Shown here in pieces: positions 1-8,179 of a stretch of DNA of 25,424 nucleotides (positions within the stretch are counted from its first letter, which is position 1; every line of letters begins with the position of its first letter). Below the pieces are notes generated by a model. It saw only the letters and a program-made list of their open reading frames with translations, was not told the origin of the DNA and made no database searches. The stretch comes from Candidatus Latescibacterota bacterium. Its GTDB lineage: Bacteria > Latescibacterota > UBA2968 > UBA8231. The DNA lies in the NCBI GenBank assembly GCA_022827165.1, contig JAJDTN010000123.1, positions 1 to 25,424 on the forward strand. The letters are read 5' to 3'. Position numbers and translations under genes: made by a program.

Positions 1-24
1 CGAAAAGTCCAAGTAGGAGAGACG

Positions 25-798
25 ATGCCCCCCATTGAACCGACGCTGAACGACGACGGCGTCATGGACTTCGTCGCCTCGGGCGTGGTCGTCCTCGAAG
101 GCGTCATCGACGAGAGCTTCAACCGCCGCTGCGACGATCTCGCCCCCGGCAACTGCGACGCCTTCATCGCCTCGGACGACTTCACCCGGCAGGTGCTCCT
201 CCATCCCCGGGTGGCCGGGGTGGCGCGCTCGCTTCTGGGGGAGGACTTCCTGGTGCCCCGGGGGGGCCACCACCACTTCTTCCGGGAGCCGCACCTCGGC
301 CAGACCTGGCATTCCGACGGCCTCTCGGGCAGCGGCTACGATGTCTTCGAGCTGCAGTGCTACTACTACCCTCACAGCGTCGCCCTCGACGACGGCCCGA
401 CCATGGTCCTGCCGGGCTCCCACTGCCGCGCCGTCGACCGCGAGGCGATCGCCCACTACGGCGACATCCGCGGCCAGGTCTCGCTCACCGTTCCCGCCGG
501 CACCGTGGCCATGACCCGCTACGGCATCTGGCACAAGGCCGGCCCCAAGACCAACGACCGCGCCCGCAGCATGATCAAGTTCTCCTACCACCGCACCGCC
601 GAACCAAGGCGGGACTGGCTCTGCGATTCGCCGGAGATCCCCGCCTACCGCGACCGGCCGCGCCTTGCGTACGTGACCGAGGTCGAGTCCTACCGCGACC
701 GGGTGCGGTGCATTCGCACCTGGAACTGGCTCTGCGGCATCGACCAGGAGGTCGCCCTGCGCTGGGAGAAGTCGCAGCCGGTCTCGGAGCTGGTATAG
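25..798 (+). CDS. Phytanoyl-CoA dioxygenase (PhyH) family Fe(II)/2-oxoglutarate oxygenase
   Basis: The 257-residue product looks like a non-haem iron, 2-oxoglutarate-dependent oxygenase of the PhyH family, usual length about 250-300. Visible ligands are the HxD pair His96/Asp98 in TWHSDG and a distal His170 in GIWHKAG. Arg181, 11 residues after the distal His, fits the 2-oxoglutarate carboxylate anchor. There is no signal peptide, so it should be cytosolic. The ATG at 25 follows AGGAGA at 15-20. It stands alone on the plus strand at the left edge and converges on the M14 peptidase gene. Family members hydroxylate very varied small molecules, so the substrate cannot be named. The family call is firm. 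Confidence 0.88.
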   Translation: MPPIEPTLNDDGVMDFVASGVVVLEGVIDESFNRRCDDLAPGNCDAFIASDDFTRQVLLHPRVAGVARSLLGEDFLVPRGGHHHFFREPHLGQTWHSDGLSGSGYDVFELQCYYYPHSVALDDGPTMVLPGSHCRAVDREAIAHYGDIRGQVSLTVPAGTVAMTRYGIWHKAGPKTNDRARSMIKFSYHRTAEPRRDWLCDSPEIPAYRDRPRLAYVTEVESYRDRVRCIRTWNWLCGIDQEVALRWEKSQPVSELV

Positions 799-854
799 CG
801 GCCGGCGCGCGGAGTCGGCGCGTGCTCGCGGCACAGAGACCAGGGCGATGCCGC

Positions 855-2051
855 CTACCAGCAGGGGCTCAGGGTGAATCCCTTCTCGGGCGGATCGTAG
901 AGCCAGACTCCCGGGGAAGGCTCGTCGAGGGTCCGGAGCAGGGCCCGGATCGCGCGCAGGCCGGTTACGCGAACGTCATCCGGCGTTCGGCCGAACCAGG
1001 GGAACTCGAAGGCCACGCCCCCGGCGCCGAACTCGCGGCGGCAGTATCCACCCATCAGCTCGCGCTCGGGCCGGCTGGAGCTCACAGGCCGCGGCTCCCG
1101 GATGTGCCACTGCTTGCCGAACTCGACCTGGTCCGGCATGAACTTCAGGAACCGCTCCCGCAGCCGCGGCTCCAGCCCCAGGAGTCCGTCGCTGTGCTTG
1201 TTCTGCCAGTTGTGCAGGTCGACGAAGAAGTGGGGTCTGACGCGGTCCACCATCGCCCAGAGCGCCCGGTGGGCCTTGTCCGGCGCCGTGGACGACATGA
1301 TCAGGTCCGCGCCTCGGGGGGCGGTGAGGCGGCCCAGGCCGTTGACCACCCCATCGGGATTGGCCATGGGGACGATGAAGAAGACGTTCCCCCGCAGCGC
1401 CGCCGCCGCCCACGGATCCTCGCCCAGAAGCCACTCGACCATGCCCTCCACGGCATAGCTCGAGGCGCTCTCGTACGCGTGGAAGCGCGACACGATCAGC
1501 ATGCGCTTCTTCTCCCGTTGCCCTGAGTCCGTGATTCGCAGCAGCGGCAGGCGGCGCCCCTCCTCGCTCTCGCCGATCTGCTCGACCTGCACCCGGGGAT
1601 CTTCCCGAAGGGAGTCGAAGAAGGCCTCGCTCTGTGTATAGGTGTAAGGCGGATGCCAGTGGACTTCCGTCTCGCCCGGCGGCAGACTCACCTCGAAGGC
1701 GGCCACCGAGCCCTCCACATCCCCCATCACCGTCCGCCAGGCCTGGCGCCCCGGCTCGCGGACGACCACGAAGTCGCGGTAGGACATGAACCGGTCCCGG
1801 CTCAGGCCCCTGGGCATGTCGGGCGGCGCCTCGTCGTACTGCCAGTCAACCAGGAGCACCGCGCTCTCCGCCCCGGGCGACTCGTTCACCAGCCTCAGGC
1901 CCAGCCGGGTGCTGTGACCGACGGCCTCTTCGCTGATCCCCGGACTCGGGCGCCACGAGGGGAAGACGCGGAACCGGTTGCCGCCTTCCTGCCGTACGCC
2001 CTCCTCGCTCTGCGGACAGCTTCCCTCGAAACCGACGACGATCCTGGTCAT
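855..2051 (-). CDS. M14 zinc carboxypeptidase, cytosolic-carboxypeptidase-like (AGBL/CCP type)
   Basis: The product is 398 residues from the ATG at 2051; the frame stays open to 2138, but this ATG has a purine-rich AGGAGG just upstream. The zinc site is HAYE (His191, Glu194) plus His280 in VDLH. Asn231 lies in the conserved NPDG, and the likely catalytic Glu349 is in FEFPW. Residues about 1-150 form a separate N-terminal region containing HPPYTYTQ, resembling the N-domain of cytosolic carboxypeptidases that trim C-terminal acidic residues. No signal peptide is seen. It is last in the leftward cluster, 46 nt after the glyoxalase-fold gene. Family members remove C-terminal residues from peptides or proteins; the substrate here is unknown. 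Family call is strong, subfamily moderate. Confidence 0.85.
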   Translation of the reverse strand: MTRIVVGFEGSCPQSEEGVRQEGGNRFRVFPSWRPSPGISEEAVGHSTRLGLRLVNESPGAESAVLLVDWQYDEAPPDMPRGLSRDRFMSYRDFVVVREPGRQAWRTVMGDVEGSVAAFEVSLPPGETEVHWHPPYTYTQSEAFFDSLREDPRVQVEQIGESEEGRRLPLLRITDSGQREKKRMLIVSRFHAYESASSYAVEGMVEWLLGEDPWAAAALRGNVFFIVPMANPDGVVNGLGRLTAPRGADLIMSSTAPDKAHRALWAMVDRVRPHFFVDLHNWQNKHSDGLLGLEPRLRERFLKFMPDQVEFGKQWHIREPRPVSSSRPERELMGGYCRREFGAGGVAFEFPWFGRTPDDVRVTGLRAIRALLRTLDEPSPGVWLYDPPEKGFTLSPCW

Positions 2052-2064
2052 GCCTCCTCCTCGG
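2052..2064 (-). promoter_or_regulatory. Ribosome binding site for the M14 peptidase gene
   Basis: The reverse strand reads GAGGAGGAGG directly before the ATG at 2051, giving an AGGAGG core at 2056-2061 four bases from the start. It is one of the strongest Shine-Dalgarno sequences in the window. It decides the start in favour of 2051 over the in-frame ATG at 2138, which would overlap the upstream glyoxalase-fold gene by 41 nt. Confidence 0.7.
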
Positions 2065-2097
2065 GGCTCGCCGGGCAGGCCAGCCGCCTCGCCCGGG

Positions 2098-2568
2098 TCA
2101 GTGATGACCTTCGACCGGGCCGCCGATGCGCAGGACATGGCCGTCCAGGTCCGCCACCAGCATCTCCCGGGCCCAGGGCTGGTCGAAGGGCTCTTGAGTT
2201 ATCCGGGCCCCAGCCCCCAGGTACTGCTGGTGCAGGCTGTCCACGTCATCGACGCCGTAGTAGATCCACACGGGCCGGGCGCCCTGGTTGTTCTCGGCCA
2301 GGAAGATGCGCGCCCGGCCGTTGGACAGGGAGGCGAAGGTCTTGTCCTCCTCCTCGGCGGGCCAGTCCCACTCCTTGCGGAATCCCAGGACCGAGGTGTA
2401 GTGCTCGATGCTCGCCTCGACACTCTCGACGTTGAGGATCGGCGTCATGGCGGTGAAGGCCGCGGGTCCGGGCTCGGCGGCCTGGTCGTCCTCGTGGGCG
2501 GCGGCGATCGAGATGAGGCCGGCGGCGATGGCCGCGACGGCCGCGGCGGCCAGTCGGCGAACAGTCAT
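2098..2568 (-). CDS. Exported glyoxalase/bleomycin-resistance-fold (VOC) protein
   Basis: The product is 156 residues from the ATG at 2568, preceded by a GGACGAG-type ribosome site; the frame continues upstream to 2856 but that part overlaps the preceding gene. Residues 1-24 are a clear signal peptide (Arg-Arg, Ala/Ile-rich core, cleavage near AAA). One glyoxalase-like module follows (about 38-150) with VESVEASIEHYTSVLGF and the REMLVADLDGHVLRI ending typical of VOC proteins. Glu135 sits where many members have a metal ligand, but the other ligands are not evident. VOC proteins are usually cytosolic, so the exported form is unusual. It lies 22 nt after the propeller gene. Function is unknown beyond small-molecule binding or isomerisation. 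Confidence 0.82.
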   Translation of the reverse strand: MTVRRLAAAAVAAIAAGLISIAAAHEDDQAAEPGPAAFTAMTPILNVESVEASIEHYTSVLGFRKEWDWPAEEEDKTFASLSNGRARIFLAENNQGARPVWIYYGVDDVDSLHQQYLGAGARITQEPFDQPWAREMLVADLDGHVLRIGGPVEGHH

Positions 2569-2590
2569 TGGTTTCTCGTCCTTGATGGAG

Positions 2591-4084
2591 TCAGATGGAT
2601 ACCGAGAACAGCTTGGCCTTGTAGAGGTGAAACCGGAGGCCGACGCTCTCGCCCTGCAGGGTCGCGAGATCGGCCCGTCCCCGCCAGCGCGCCGCCTCGC
2701 AGATCGAGTCCCCCGTGAGGGGATCGGCCTCCTCCAGCGAGAAGCCGGGGTGGGCCTCCACGGGGCGGGGAGGCGTGTGTATGGTCCGCACGATCTCCGC
2801 CTTGATCCAGCCGCCGGGGGCCGTTCGATAGTTGAGCCGCAGCTCGCCGCCGGCACAGGTCCGCTCGATGAGGGTGACCCGCCCCTCGCCGCCGGCCTCG
2901 ATGCCGGCGAGGCGGTCCGGCTCCCAGCAGGCCCAGCGGAACTCCCCGTCCTCCGGGTAGACGGCGCCGCGGCGCAGGAAGTCGTGGCGGCGCTGGTAGC
3001 CTCTGAAGGGCAGCCGCCAGCGGCCGCCGTGGGCGACGAGGTTCGGGCTGGCGTAGAGCTGGCCGTACGATCCCCCCTCGCTGGCGAGGTCGATGATGGG
3101 CCGGCGGAAGGGCCGCACCCAGTGGTGGCTGTCGCGGCTGACGGCGAGCTGCACGTCGACGGTGGAGGCGATGCGGTGGTAGACCGACGGGAACATCAGG
3201 TAGCGCGGCTGCGCGCCGGGGTAGGGTGTGTAGCAGGGGTTGTAGATGTCGTCGTCGATCGGGTCCAGGGGGTCGGGCAGGAGGCAGGGGCGAGGCTCGC
3301 CGAGGGACTCGAACCGCGCCCCCGAGACGCGGCGCACCAGGCGGCGGCGGTCGATGTGGCCGCGCAGGTACGCCACGTACCGCCCCTCGTGGGGGTCGTA
3401 GGCGCAGAGGTTGTGGGTGTCGAGCTGGGTCGCGCCGGCGTCGAAGACGGGGGCGCCGAGGTTCGTCCAGTGGATGCCGTCGGGAGAGGTGGCGCCCAGC
3501 AGCTGCTGGCGGATCTCGATGCCCCGGGCCTTCTCGCCGGCCGACACGTCGCCGAGGTCGCGGGCGGCGAGCAGTTCCTTGAAGCGCGCCGAGTCCATCT
3601 CCGGGTCGGGCCGGCCGCCGCGGAAGTAGCGCGCCCCCGGGCCGACGGCCTTGTAACGCTCGGCCGCCGGCGCGGCGGGGTCGAGGAAGACGCAGCCGAG
3701 GGGATGGTGGCGGTCCTCGCTGATGATGTTGTTGCGGGTGGAGCCCTCGAACTCGCACAGTCCCAGGTTCGGCCGCCGCCAGGCGAAGCCGTCGTCGCTC
3801 TCGGCGTAGCAGACGTAGGCGCGGGTCGTGTCGTCGAGGCGCTGCGCTCCGTACCAGAGGCGGTAGCGCCCGCCTTCGTGGAGCATGGTGTTGATCTGCA
3901 GATTGGCGCCTTGCTCCCAGGGGCGCTCCTTGTGGAAGAAGACCTCGGACTTGCGCGCCATCTCGGGCGCCAGGTCGATGCCTTGGGGCGGGTCCTGCGA
4001 CCAGACGGTGCCGTCGTCCTCGAGCTTCCTGTGGGACGGCCAGATGCCGTACCAGTCGAGGAACGGGGTGGGTGGGGGTTGCAT
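2591..4084 (-). CDS. GH43/GH32-like beta-propeller protein (putative glycoside hydrolase)
   Basis: The 497-residue product shows propeller-type repeats of the form SxDGxxW: SDDGFAW (96-102), SPDGIHW (200-206) and a degenerate SRDSHHW (316-322). Its N-terminal half carries RYRLWYGA and LGLCEFEGSTRNNI, seen in uncharacterised proteins of planctomycete- and lentisphaera-like genomes that match the GH32/GH43 propeller superfamily. The C-terminal 95 or so residues look like a GH32-style beta-sandwich ending in GLRFHLYKAKLFSV. There is no signal peptide, so a cytosolic or lysis-released role is implied. The ATG is 3 nt after the stop of the upstream methyltransferase, implying co-translation. Activity and substrate are not deducible, and catalytic acids were not assigned with confidence. 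Confidence 0.72.
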   Translation of the reverse strand: MQPPPTPFLDWYGIWPSHRKLEDDGTVWSQDPPQGIDLAPEMARKSEVFFHKERPWEQGANLQINTMLHEGGRYRLWYGAQRLDDTTRAYVCYAESDDGFAWRRPNLGLCEFEGSTRNNIISEDRHHPLGCVFLDPAAPAAERYKAVGPGARYFRGGRPDPEMDSARFKELLAARDLGDVSAGEKARGIEIRQQLLGATSPDGIHWTNLGAPVFDAGATQLDTHNLCAYDPHEGRYVAYLRGHIDRRRLVRRVSGARFESLGEPRPCLLPDPLDPIDDDIYNPCYTPYPGAQPRYLMFPSVYHRIASTVDVQLAVSRDSHHWVRPFRRPIIDLASEGGSYGQLYASPNLVAHGGRWRLPFRGYQRRHDFLRRGAVYPEDGEFRWACWEPDRLAGIEAGGEGRVTLIERTCAGGELRLNYRTAPGGWIKAEIVRTIHTPPRPVEAHPGFSLEEADPLTGDSICEAARWRGRADLATLQGESVGLRFHLYKAKLFSVSI

Positions 4085-4087
4085 GGG

Positions 4088-4873
4088 TCAGACCGAGGGC
4101 CGCGGCTCGTAGACGATCTGCCGCATGCTCCACTCGAGGGGGTGCTGATCTTCGCGTGTGGTCCTGGCATCGAGGGCCTGGGCCAGTGCCGCAAGTCCCG
4201 CGTGACCGGCCGCGGCCTGCACCGCGGGGTCCTCGCGCAGGGTCTGGAAGGTCATCCCGAACATGGTGGCCGCGTCCTTGGCGGCCACGCTCTGCGGCGC
4301 GACTCGGCTGGAGCGGAGCCGCAGCCCCCTCGGAGCCACGCCCGCGGCCAGCTTCCGGCCCACGTAGAGCTCGCCTCCCCGGCTGGCGATCGCTTCTTCC
4401 ACCAGGGCCAGGTAGTCGACGAAGACCGGGTCATCCGTCTCGATCGACTCCACCTCGTCCACCAGGATCACGCCCGCGGGGGCCAGGCAGGCTCTCCAGG
4501 ACTCGATGGCCCCCACCGGGTCCGCGAGGTGCGAGAGCAGCAGATGGCAGAACAGGAGGTCCGCGGGCTCGACTGGGGGCGGGCCCTCGGTCAGGTCGTG
4601 CCGCACGAACCGCAGCGCCGGGGCGGAGTCCGCGGCCACCCGCAGGAAGTGCTCCGACAGGTCGACGCCGACGGCCGCGGCGGCACCCGACACCTGCCTC
4701 AGGAGCCGGGTGGTGCAGCCGGGGCCGCAGCCGAGGTCCACCGCGACCTCGGGCCGAGGGGGCGCGGCATCCCGGATGAACCTCCTCATCTCGGGCTCGA
4801 AGAGCCGCGCCACCAGCTTCAGCCGTTCGGCTGCCAGGCGGGAGTCACCCAGGGCGTACGCCTCGTCGCTCAT
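4088..4873 (-). CDS. Class I SAM-dependent methyltransferase (second of a tandem pair)
   Basis: The 261-residue product has SAM-binding motif I DLGCGPG at 46-52, an acidic residue after strand 2 (GVDLSEHF, about 69-76) and a motif IV-like DLLFCHLLLSHL at 105-116. This is a Rossmann-fold methyltransferase of the small-molecule (Methyltransf_11/25) type. No targeting signal is present. Its ATG overlaps the stop of the upstream methyltransferase in an ATGA, so the two are probably translationally coupled. The acceptor substrate cannot be read from the sequence. It could be a diverged duplicate of its neighbour, since the two share the DLGCGPG context but differ elsewhere. Confidence 0.85.
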   Translation of the reverse strand: MSDEAYALGDSRLAAERLKLVARLFEPEMRRFIRDAAPPRPEVAVDLGCGPGCTTRLLRQVSGAAAAVGVDLSEHFLRVAADSAPALRFVRHDLTEGPPPVEPADLLFCHLLLSHLADPVGAIESWRACLAPAGVILVDEVESIETDDPVFVDYLALVEEAIASRGGELYVGRKLAAGVAPRGLRLRSSRVAPQSVAAKDAATMFGMTFQTLREDPAVQAAAGHAGLAALAQALDARTTREDQHPLEWSMRQIVYEPRPSV

Positions 4874-5706
4874 GGCCGGCCCTTCTCGGCGATGACTCCC
4901 ACCATGGGCGGCGGCGACAGGAAGGCCCCGGGATCCTGCTCGCGTTCATGCCACTCGGCCTCGAAGGCGCGGCGCTCCGCTTCCGTCAGCAGCCCGGCCT
5001 TCACCAGCCGCGGGATGTAGCCGAAGAAGAACCCCGTCGGCCACTCCCACAGCGCCGTGCCGGGCCGGGCGAAACGCACGATGGGGACGAGATCGACCAC
5101 GTTGCAGCCGGCTCCCGCGAGCAACCCGGGAAGCCGGGCGCCGATGTCGAGATCCCCTCCGGTGAGCCGCCAGCTCTCGTGCACCGCCTCGAGGACGCGG
5201 TCGCACGCCGGGCTGTGCGGATGCAGCTTCGTGGCGCGGTAGTTCAGGTAGTCCCAGACCACGAAACGGCCCCCCGGCCGCAGCCCCCGCATCACCCTCT
5301 CGATGACCGGCGCCGGGTCCGGGAGAAAGCAGAACAGCCAGCGCGCGAAGGCGCCGTCGAGGCAACCGGGTTCGAGCCGCAGGGCCTGGACCCGCTCCCG
5401 CCGCGCCTCCAGGTGCGGGAGCCCTCGCCGCTCCGCTTCCTGCCCCAGCGTCTCGATGAAGCGCCGCGACTCGTCCACGGCGAGCACGTGTCCGCCGGCA
5501 CCGACCCGGTGCGCCAGCTCGACAGCCGCGAATCCCGGACCGCAGCCGAGATCCAGCAGACGGGCGCCCGGACCGAAACCGGCGCGGTCCCAGAGATCGT
5601 TCGCCTCCCGCGACCACAGGCGATGCTGCGTCTCCAGGCGCCGGCCCTCCTCGGGATCGGTGCCGAGGAGGTAGGGCTCCTCCGGGGCGGGTCCGGTGTG
5701 CTTCAC
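4870..5706 (-). CDS. Class I SAM-dependent methyltransferase (first of a tandem pair)
   Basis: The 278-residue product starts at a GTG at 5706 that overlaps the stop of the S9 peptidase gene (GTGA). Motif I is DLGCGPG at 52-58, followed by the acidic strand-2 end in LAVDESRRF and the LRPGGRFVVWDYL strand typical of class I methyltransferases. The C-terminal third (from about residue 190) contains a substrate-cap-like region rich in aromatic residues (TALWEWPTGFFFGY). It is likely cytosolic and co-translated with the peptidase ahead and the second methyltransferase behind. Substrate is unknown; the link to a peptidase makes a peptide or natural-product acceptor conceivable, but that is inference only. 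Confidence 0.85.
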   Translation of the reverse strand: MKHTGPAPEEPYLLGTDPEEGRRLETQHRLWSREANDLWDRAGFGPGARLLDLGCGPGFAAVELAHRVGAGGHVLAVDESRRFIETLGQEAERRGLPHLEARRERVQALRLEPGCLDGAFARWLFCFLPDPAPVIERVMRGLRPGGRFVVWDYLNYRATKLHPHSPACDRVLEAVHESWRLTGGDLDIGARLPGLLAGAGCNVVDLVPIVRFARPGTALWEWPTGFFFGYIPRLVKAGLLTEAERRAFEAEWHEREQDPGAFLSPPPMVGVIAEKGRP

Positions 5707-7793
5707 TGGCCGAGGTCGGCGGCGGTGTCGGGCGGCGCCTGGGCCGAAGAGTCAGGTGTCGAAGGCCTGTAGTACTCCAGCATCTCCACCAGCCCCGGCA
5801 CCAGCTCCGCCCCGGCCGGCACCTCGATGGTGGAACCTCCGAAGGCGTGACCATACGGCTCCCGGCGTCCTCCCAGGTGTTCCGCCAGGAAGGTCTCGGC
5901 TACAGAGCAGAAAGCGAGCTGGTTCGAGCCGGCAAGGCCGTGCCCCTCTCCCGGAAAGAGCAAGTAGGTCACGGGGATGCCGCTGGCCTGCAGGGCCCGG
6001 ACCATCTGGTCCGCCTCGGCCGGGTCCACGTACGGATCGTTGGCCCCGTGTACGATCAGGAGGGGGCGCACGATGCGGTCGGCGTGGGTCAGCGGCGAAC
6101 GCTCGGTCAACAGGGCCCGCCCCTCTTCCGTGCGCGGATCGCCGATGCGCGAGGTATGAAAGTCGAACCACGGCTTCCAGTACGGAGGGTTCGTCTCCAG
6201 CATGGTGATCAGGTTCGACGGTCCCCCGAGGTCCACGCCGCAGGCGAAGACCCCGGGCGTGAGGGTCAACGCCGCCAGGGTCGCGTAGCCGCCGTAGGAG
6301 TAGCCCATGATGCCCACCTCGCCGCGCCGGGTGACGCCGGTGTCGATGGCCCATTCCACGCCGTCGATCAGGTCGTCCTGCATCCGCCCGCCCCACTCCC
6401 GGGTGCCGGCGTTGGCGAAGGCCTTCCCGAAGCCCGTGGAGCCACGGAAGTTGACGCTGAGCACCGCGTATCCGCGGTTCGCAAGCCACTGGTGCCAGCT
6501 GTGGAATCCCCACGTGTCTCGACTCCAGGGCCCGCCATGGACGAGCAGGACCATCGGCAGAGGTTCTCCCGGAAGGCCGTCCCCGTCCGGGTCGGACCAC
6601 GGCGGCAGGCTCAGGTAGCAGACCATGTCGAGACCGTCCCTCGAGGGGATGATCCGCGTGTGCATGCGGGTCAGGGGATGGCCCTCGAGGGCGGGTATTC
6701 TGTGGAACAGGAAGGTGGCCTCCCGCTCCCCGGGATCGTAGAGGTAGAAGAGCCCGGGGGAATCGTCCCGGTTGTACTTCACGATCCAGGCGTCGTCCGC
6801 CAGCGTGCGGCTGACCACCTCGAGATCCCCGTCGTCGACCTCGGCCAACCTCTCCAGGTGATCTCCCATGGCCTCGTCGAGGACCTCCCATCTCGGCCGG
6901 TCGTAGTGGAAGGAGACGGCCTCCACCGTGCGGCGGGTAGGGTGGACGAGCAGGTCCTCCGCGTCGGCGAGGAGGTCTTCGGCCAGCAGGCGCTTCTCTC
7001 CCGTGTCCAGGTCGTGCGAGACCAGGGCTGCCGTGTTGCGACCCCGCGAGTCGATCCAGTAGGCCATCCGCCCCGTGGCGTCGAAGGCATCCATCCAGGT
7101 GGTGAGCACGTCCTCGTAGGGGATGGTCTCGAACTCCTCCCACGTCGAGTCCGGGCCCGGCTGCATGAGCCGCTCGCCGCCGTCCGGCATCGTGACCCAG
7201 GCATACCGCACCCGGAAGGAGCGGTCCGTGACGAATCCCGTCACCGAGCCGCCACCGAGCTCGCCGGGATTCTCCATCACCAGCTCGCGCTCCCCCGTGG
7301 CCAGGTCGATGCGGTGGATGTCGAGCAGTTCCGGCACCCGGTCGTTGAGACCCACGAGCACCTCGCCGGGAAACCGCGGGCTCAGTTGCTGGATCTCGGC
7401 GCGCACCCCTTCCGGGGGCGTCAGGGCGCGCTTCTCCAGGCTGTTGACATCGACGCTGTAGAGCCGGTGGTCCCCATCGCCGGCCCGGTCCTGCAGGTAG
7501 AGGATGTGGTCGTTGGTGTAGGCCCAGTAGTAGCGATATATGCTCTCGGTCGAGTCGCTGGTCACGGCGCGGGCCGACCTCCAGTCGCCGGGCGGCGCCA
7601 CCCACACGTTCACCTTGACCCCGTGCACCGCCAGGAAGGAGAGCCAGGTGCCGTCCGGGCTCAGGAGCGGCCTGGATCTGCCGGGGCTGCAGAACAGAGG
7701 CAGCCGCGGGATCAGGGGAACCTCGTCCGGCACCGAGGTGATCACCAGCCAGATCAGGAGGATCACCAGCAGGCCGGCCGCGATCTTGCGCAT
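5703..7793 (-). CDS. S9-family (prolyl oligopeptidase-like) serine peptidase, membrane-anchored or exported
   Basis: The 696-residue product begins with a short basic end and a hydrophobic stretch (about residues 4-20), a signal anchor or signal peptide. An N-terminal beta-propeller (about 40-370) and a C-terminal alpha/beta-hydrolase domain (about 375-645) follow, as in acylaminoacyl and dipeptidyl peptidases. The triad is visible: Ser499 in GYSYGG, Asp586 in GANDPYVD and His618 in GEGHG. LLVHGGPWSR supplies the oxyanion region. A proline-rich tail of about 45 residues follows the hydrolase domain. The ATG at 7793 has GGAGAT upstream. It heads the leftward cluster and is coupled by GTGA to the first methyltransferase. 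It probably cleaves short peptides in the periplasm. Confidence 0.9.
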   Translation of the reverse strand: MRKIAAGLLVILLIWLVITSVPDEVPLIPRLPLFCSPGRSRPLLSPDGTWLSFLAVHGVKVNVWVAPPGDWRSARAVTSDSTESIYRYYWAYTNDHILYLQDRAGDGDHRLYSVDVNSLEKRALTPPEGVRAEIQQLSPRFPGEVLVGLNDRVPELLDIHRIDLATGERELVMENPGELGGGSVTGFVTDRSFRVRYAWVTMPDGGERLMQPGPDSTWEEFETIPYEDVLTTWMDAFDATGRMAYWIDSRGRNTAALVSHDLDTGEKRLLAEDLLADAEDLLVHPTRRTVEAVSFHYDRPRWEVLDEAMGDHLERLAEVDDGDLEVVSRTLADDAWIVKYNRDDSPGLFYLYDPGEREATFLFHRIPALEGHPLTRMHTRIIPSRDGLDMVCYLSLPPWSDPDGDGLPGEPLPMVLLVHGGPWSRDTWGFHSWHQWLANRGYAVLSVNFRGSTGFGKAFANAGTREWGGRMQDDLIDGVEWAIDTGVTRRGEVGIMGYSYGGYATLAALTLTPGVFACGVDLGGPSNLITMLETNPPYWKPWFDFHTSRIGDPRTEEGRALLTERSPLTHADRIVRPLLIVHGANDPYVDPAEADQMVRALQASGIPVTYLLFPGEGHGLAGSNQLAFCSVAETFLAEHLGGRREPYGHAFGGSTIEVPAGAELVPGLVEMLEYYRPSTPDSSAQAPPDTAADLGQ

Positions 7794-7883
7794 GTCGATC
7801 TCCGGTCTCCGGGCGGGGGAAGATAGCTCCGTCGACGCGCGGGTGCGTGGACAGCGTCAGCCTTCGGGAGGTGGACCCCCCGG

Positions 7884-8179
7884 TCAGCTCCCGCCGGACT
7901 CGGACAGGCGCGCGAAGAACTCGCCTGAGGTGATGCCCTCGATCCGCACCCGCTTCTCCCGCCCCTTGTGCCCACGCACGATGCGCACCCTGCCCCTGGG
8001 ACCTTGAGGCGCTTCGCCAGCAGGGCCACCACCGCGGCGTTCGCCTTGCCGCCTTCCGGGGCCGCCGTCACCCGCACGGTGACCCTGTCGCCGTCGACCT
8101 CGACGCCGTTGCGCCCGGCCTTCGGCCGCACCCTGACAACGAGCTCCAATGGGAGTGGACGATCTTCCGTGTCGTTCAC
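7884..8179 (-). pseudogene. DUF167/YggU-family protein, interrupted by an apparent 1-nt deletion
   Basis: Reading from a GTG at 8179, one frame encodes LPLELVVRVRPKAGRNG and the family signature APEGGKANAAVVALLAKRL. It then loses similarity near 8000. Shifting one frame restores the expected ending, VRIVRGHKGREKRVRI through SGEFFARL, to a TGA at 7884. The two parts joined would give about 98 residues, the normal family length. The break is explained by one missing base near 7996-8003, next to a CCC/GGG run. It is either a real frameshift or an assembly error in GC-rich sequence. The family's function is poorly known. The start is not certain because no strong ribosome site precedes the GTG. 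Confidence 0.78.

Noticed and set aside
799..854. A possible terminator between the convergent PhyH and M14 genes.
   Set aside because: Only a four-base stem could be formed; the GC-rich direct repeats do not make a stable hairpin.
2408..5020. An 870-codon plus-strand open frame.
   Set aside because: It is antisense to the propeller and methyltransferase genes, is low-complexity, and has no recognisable domain.
5847..7826. A 659-codon plus-strand open frame.
   Set aside because: It lies antisense to the S9 peptidase, whose full catalytic triad is intact.
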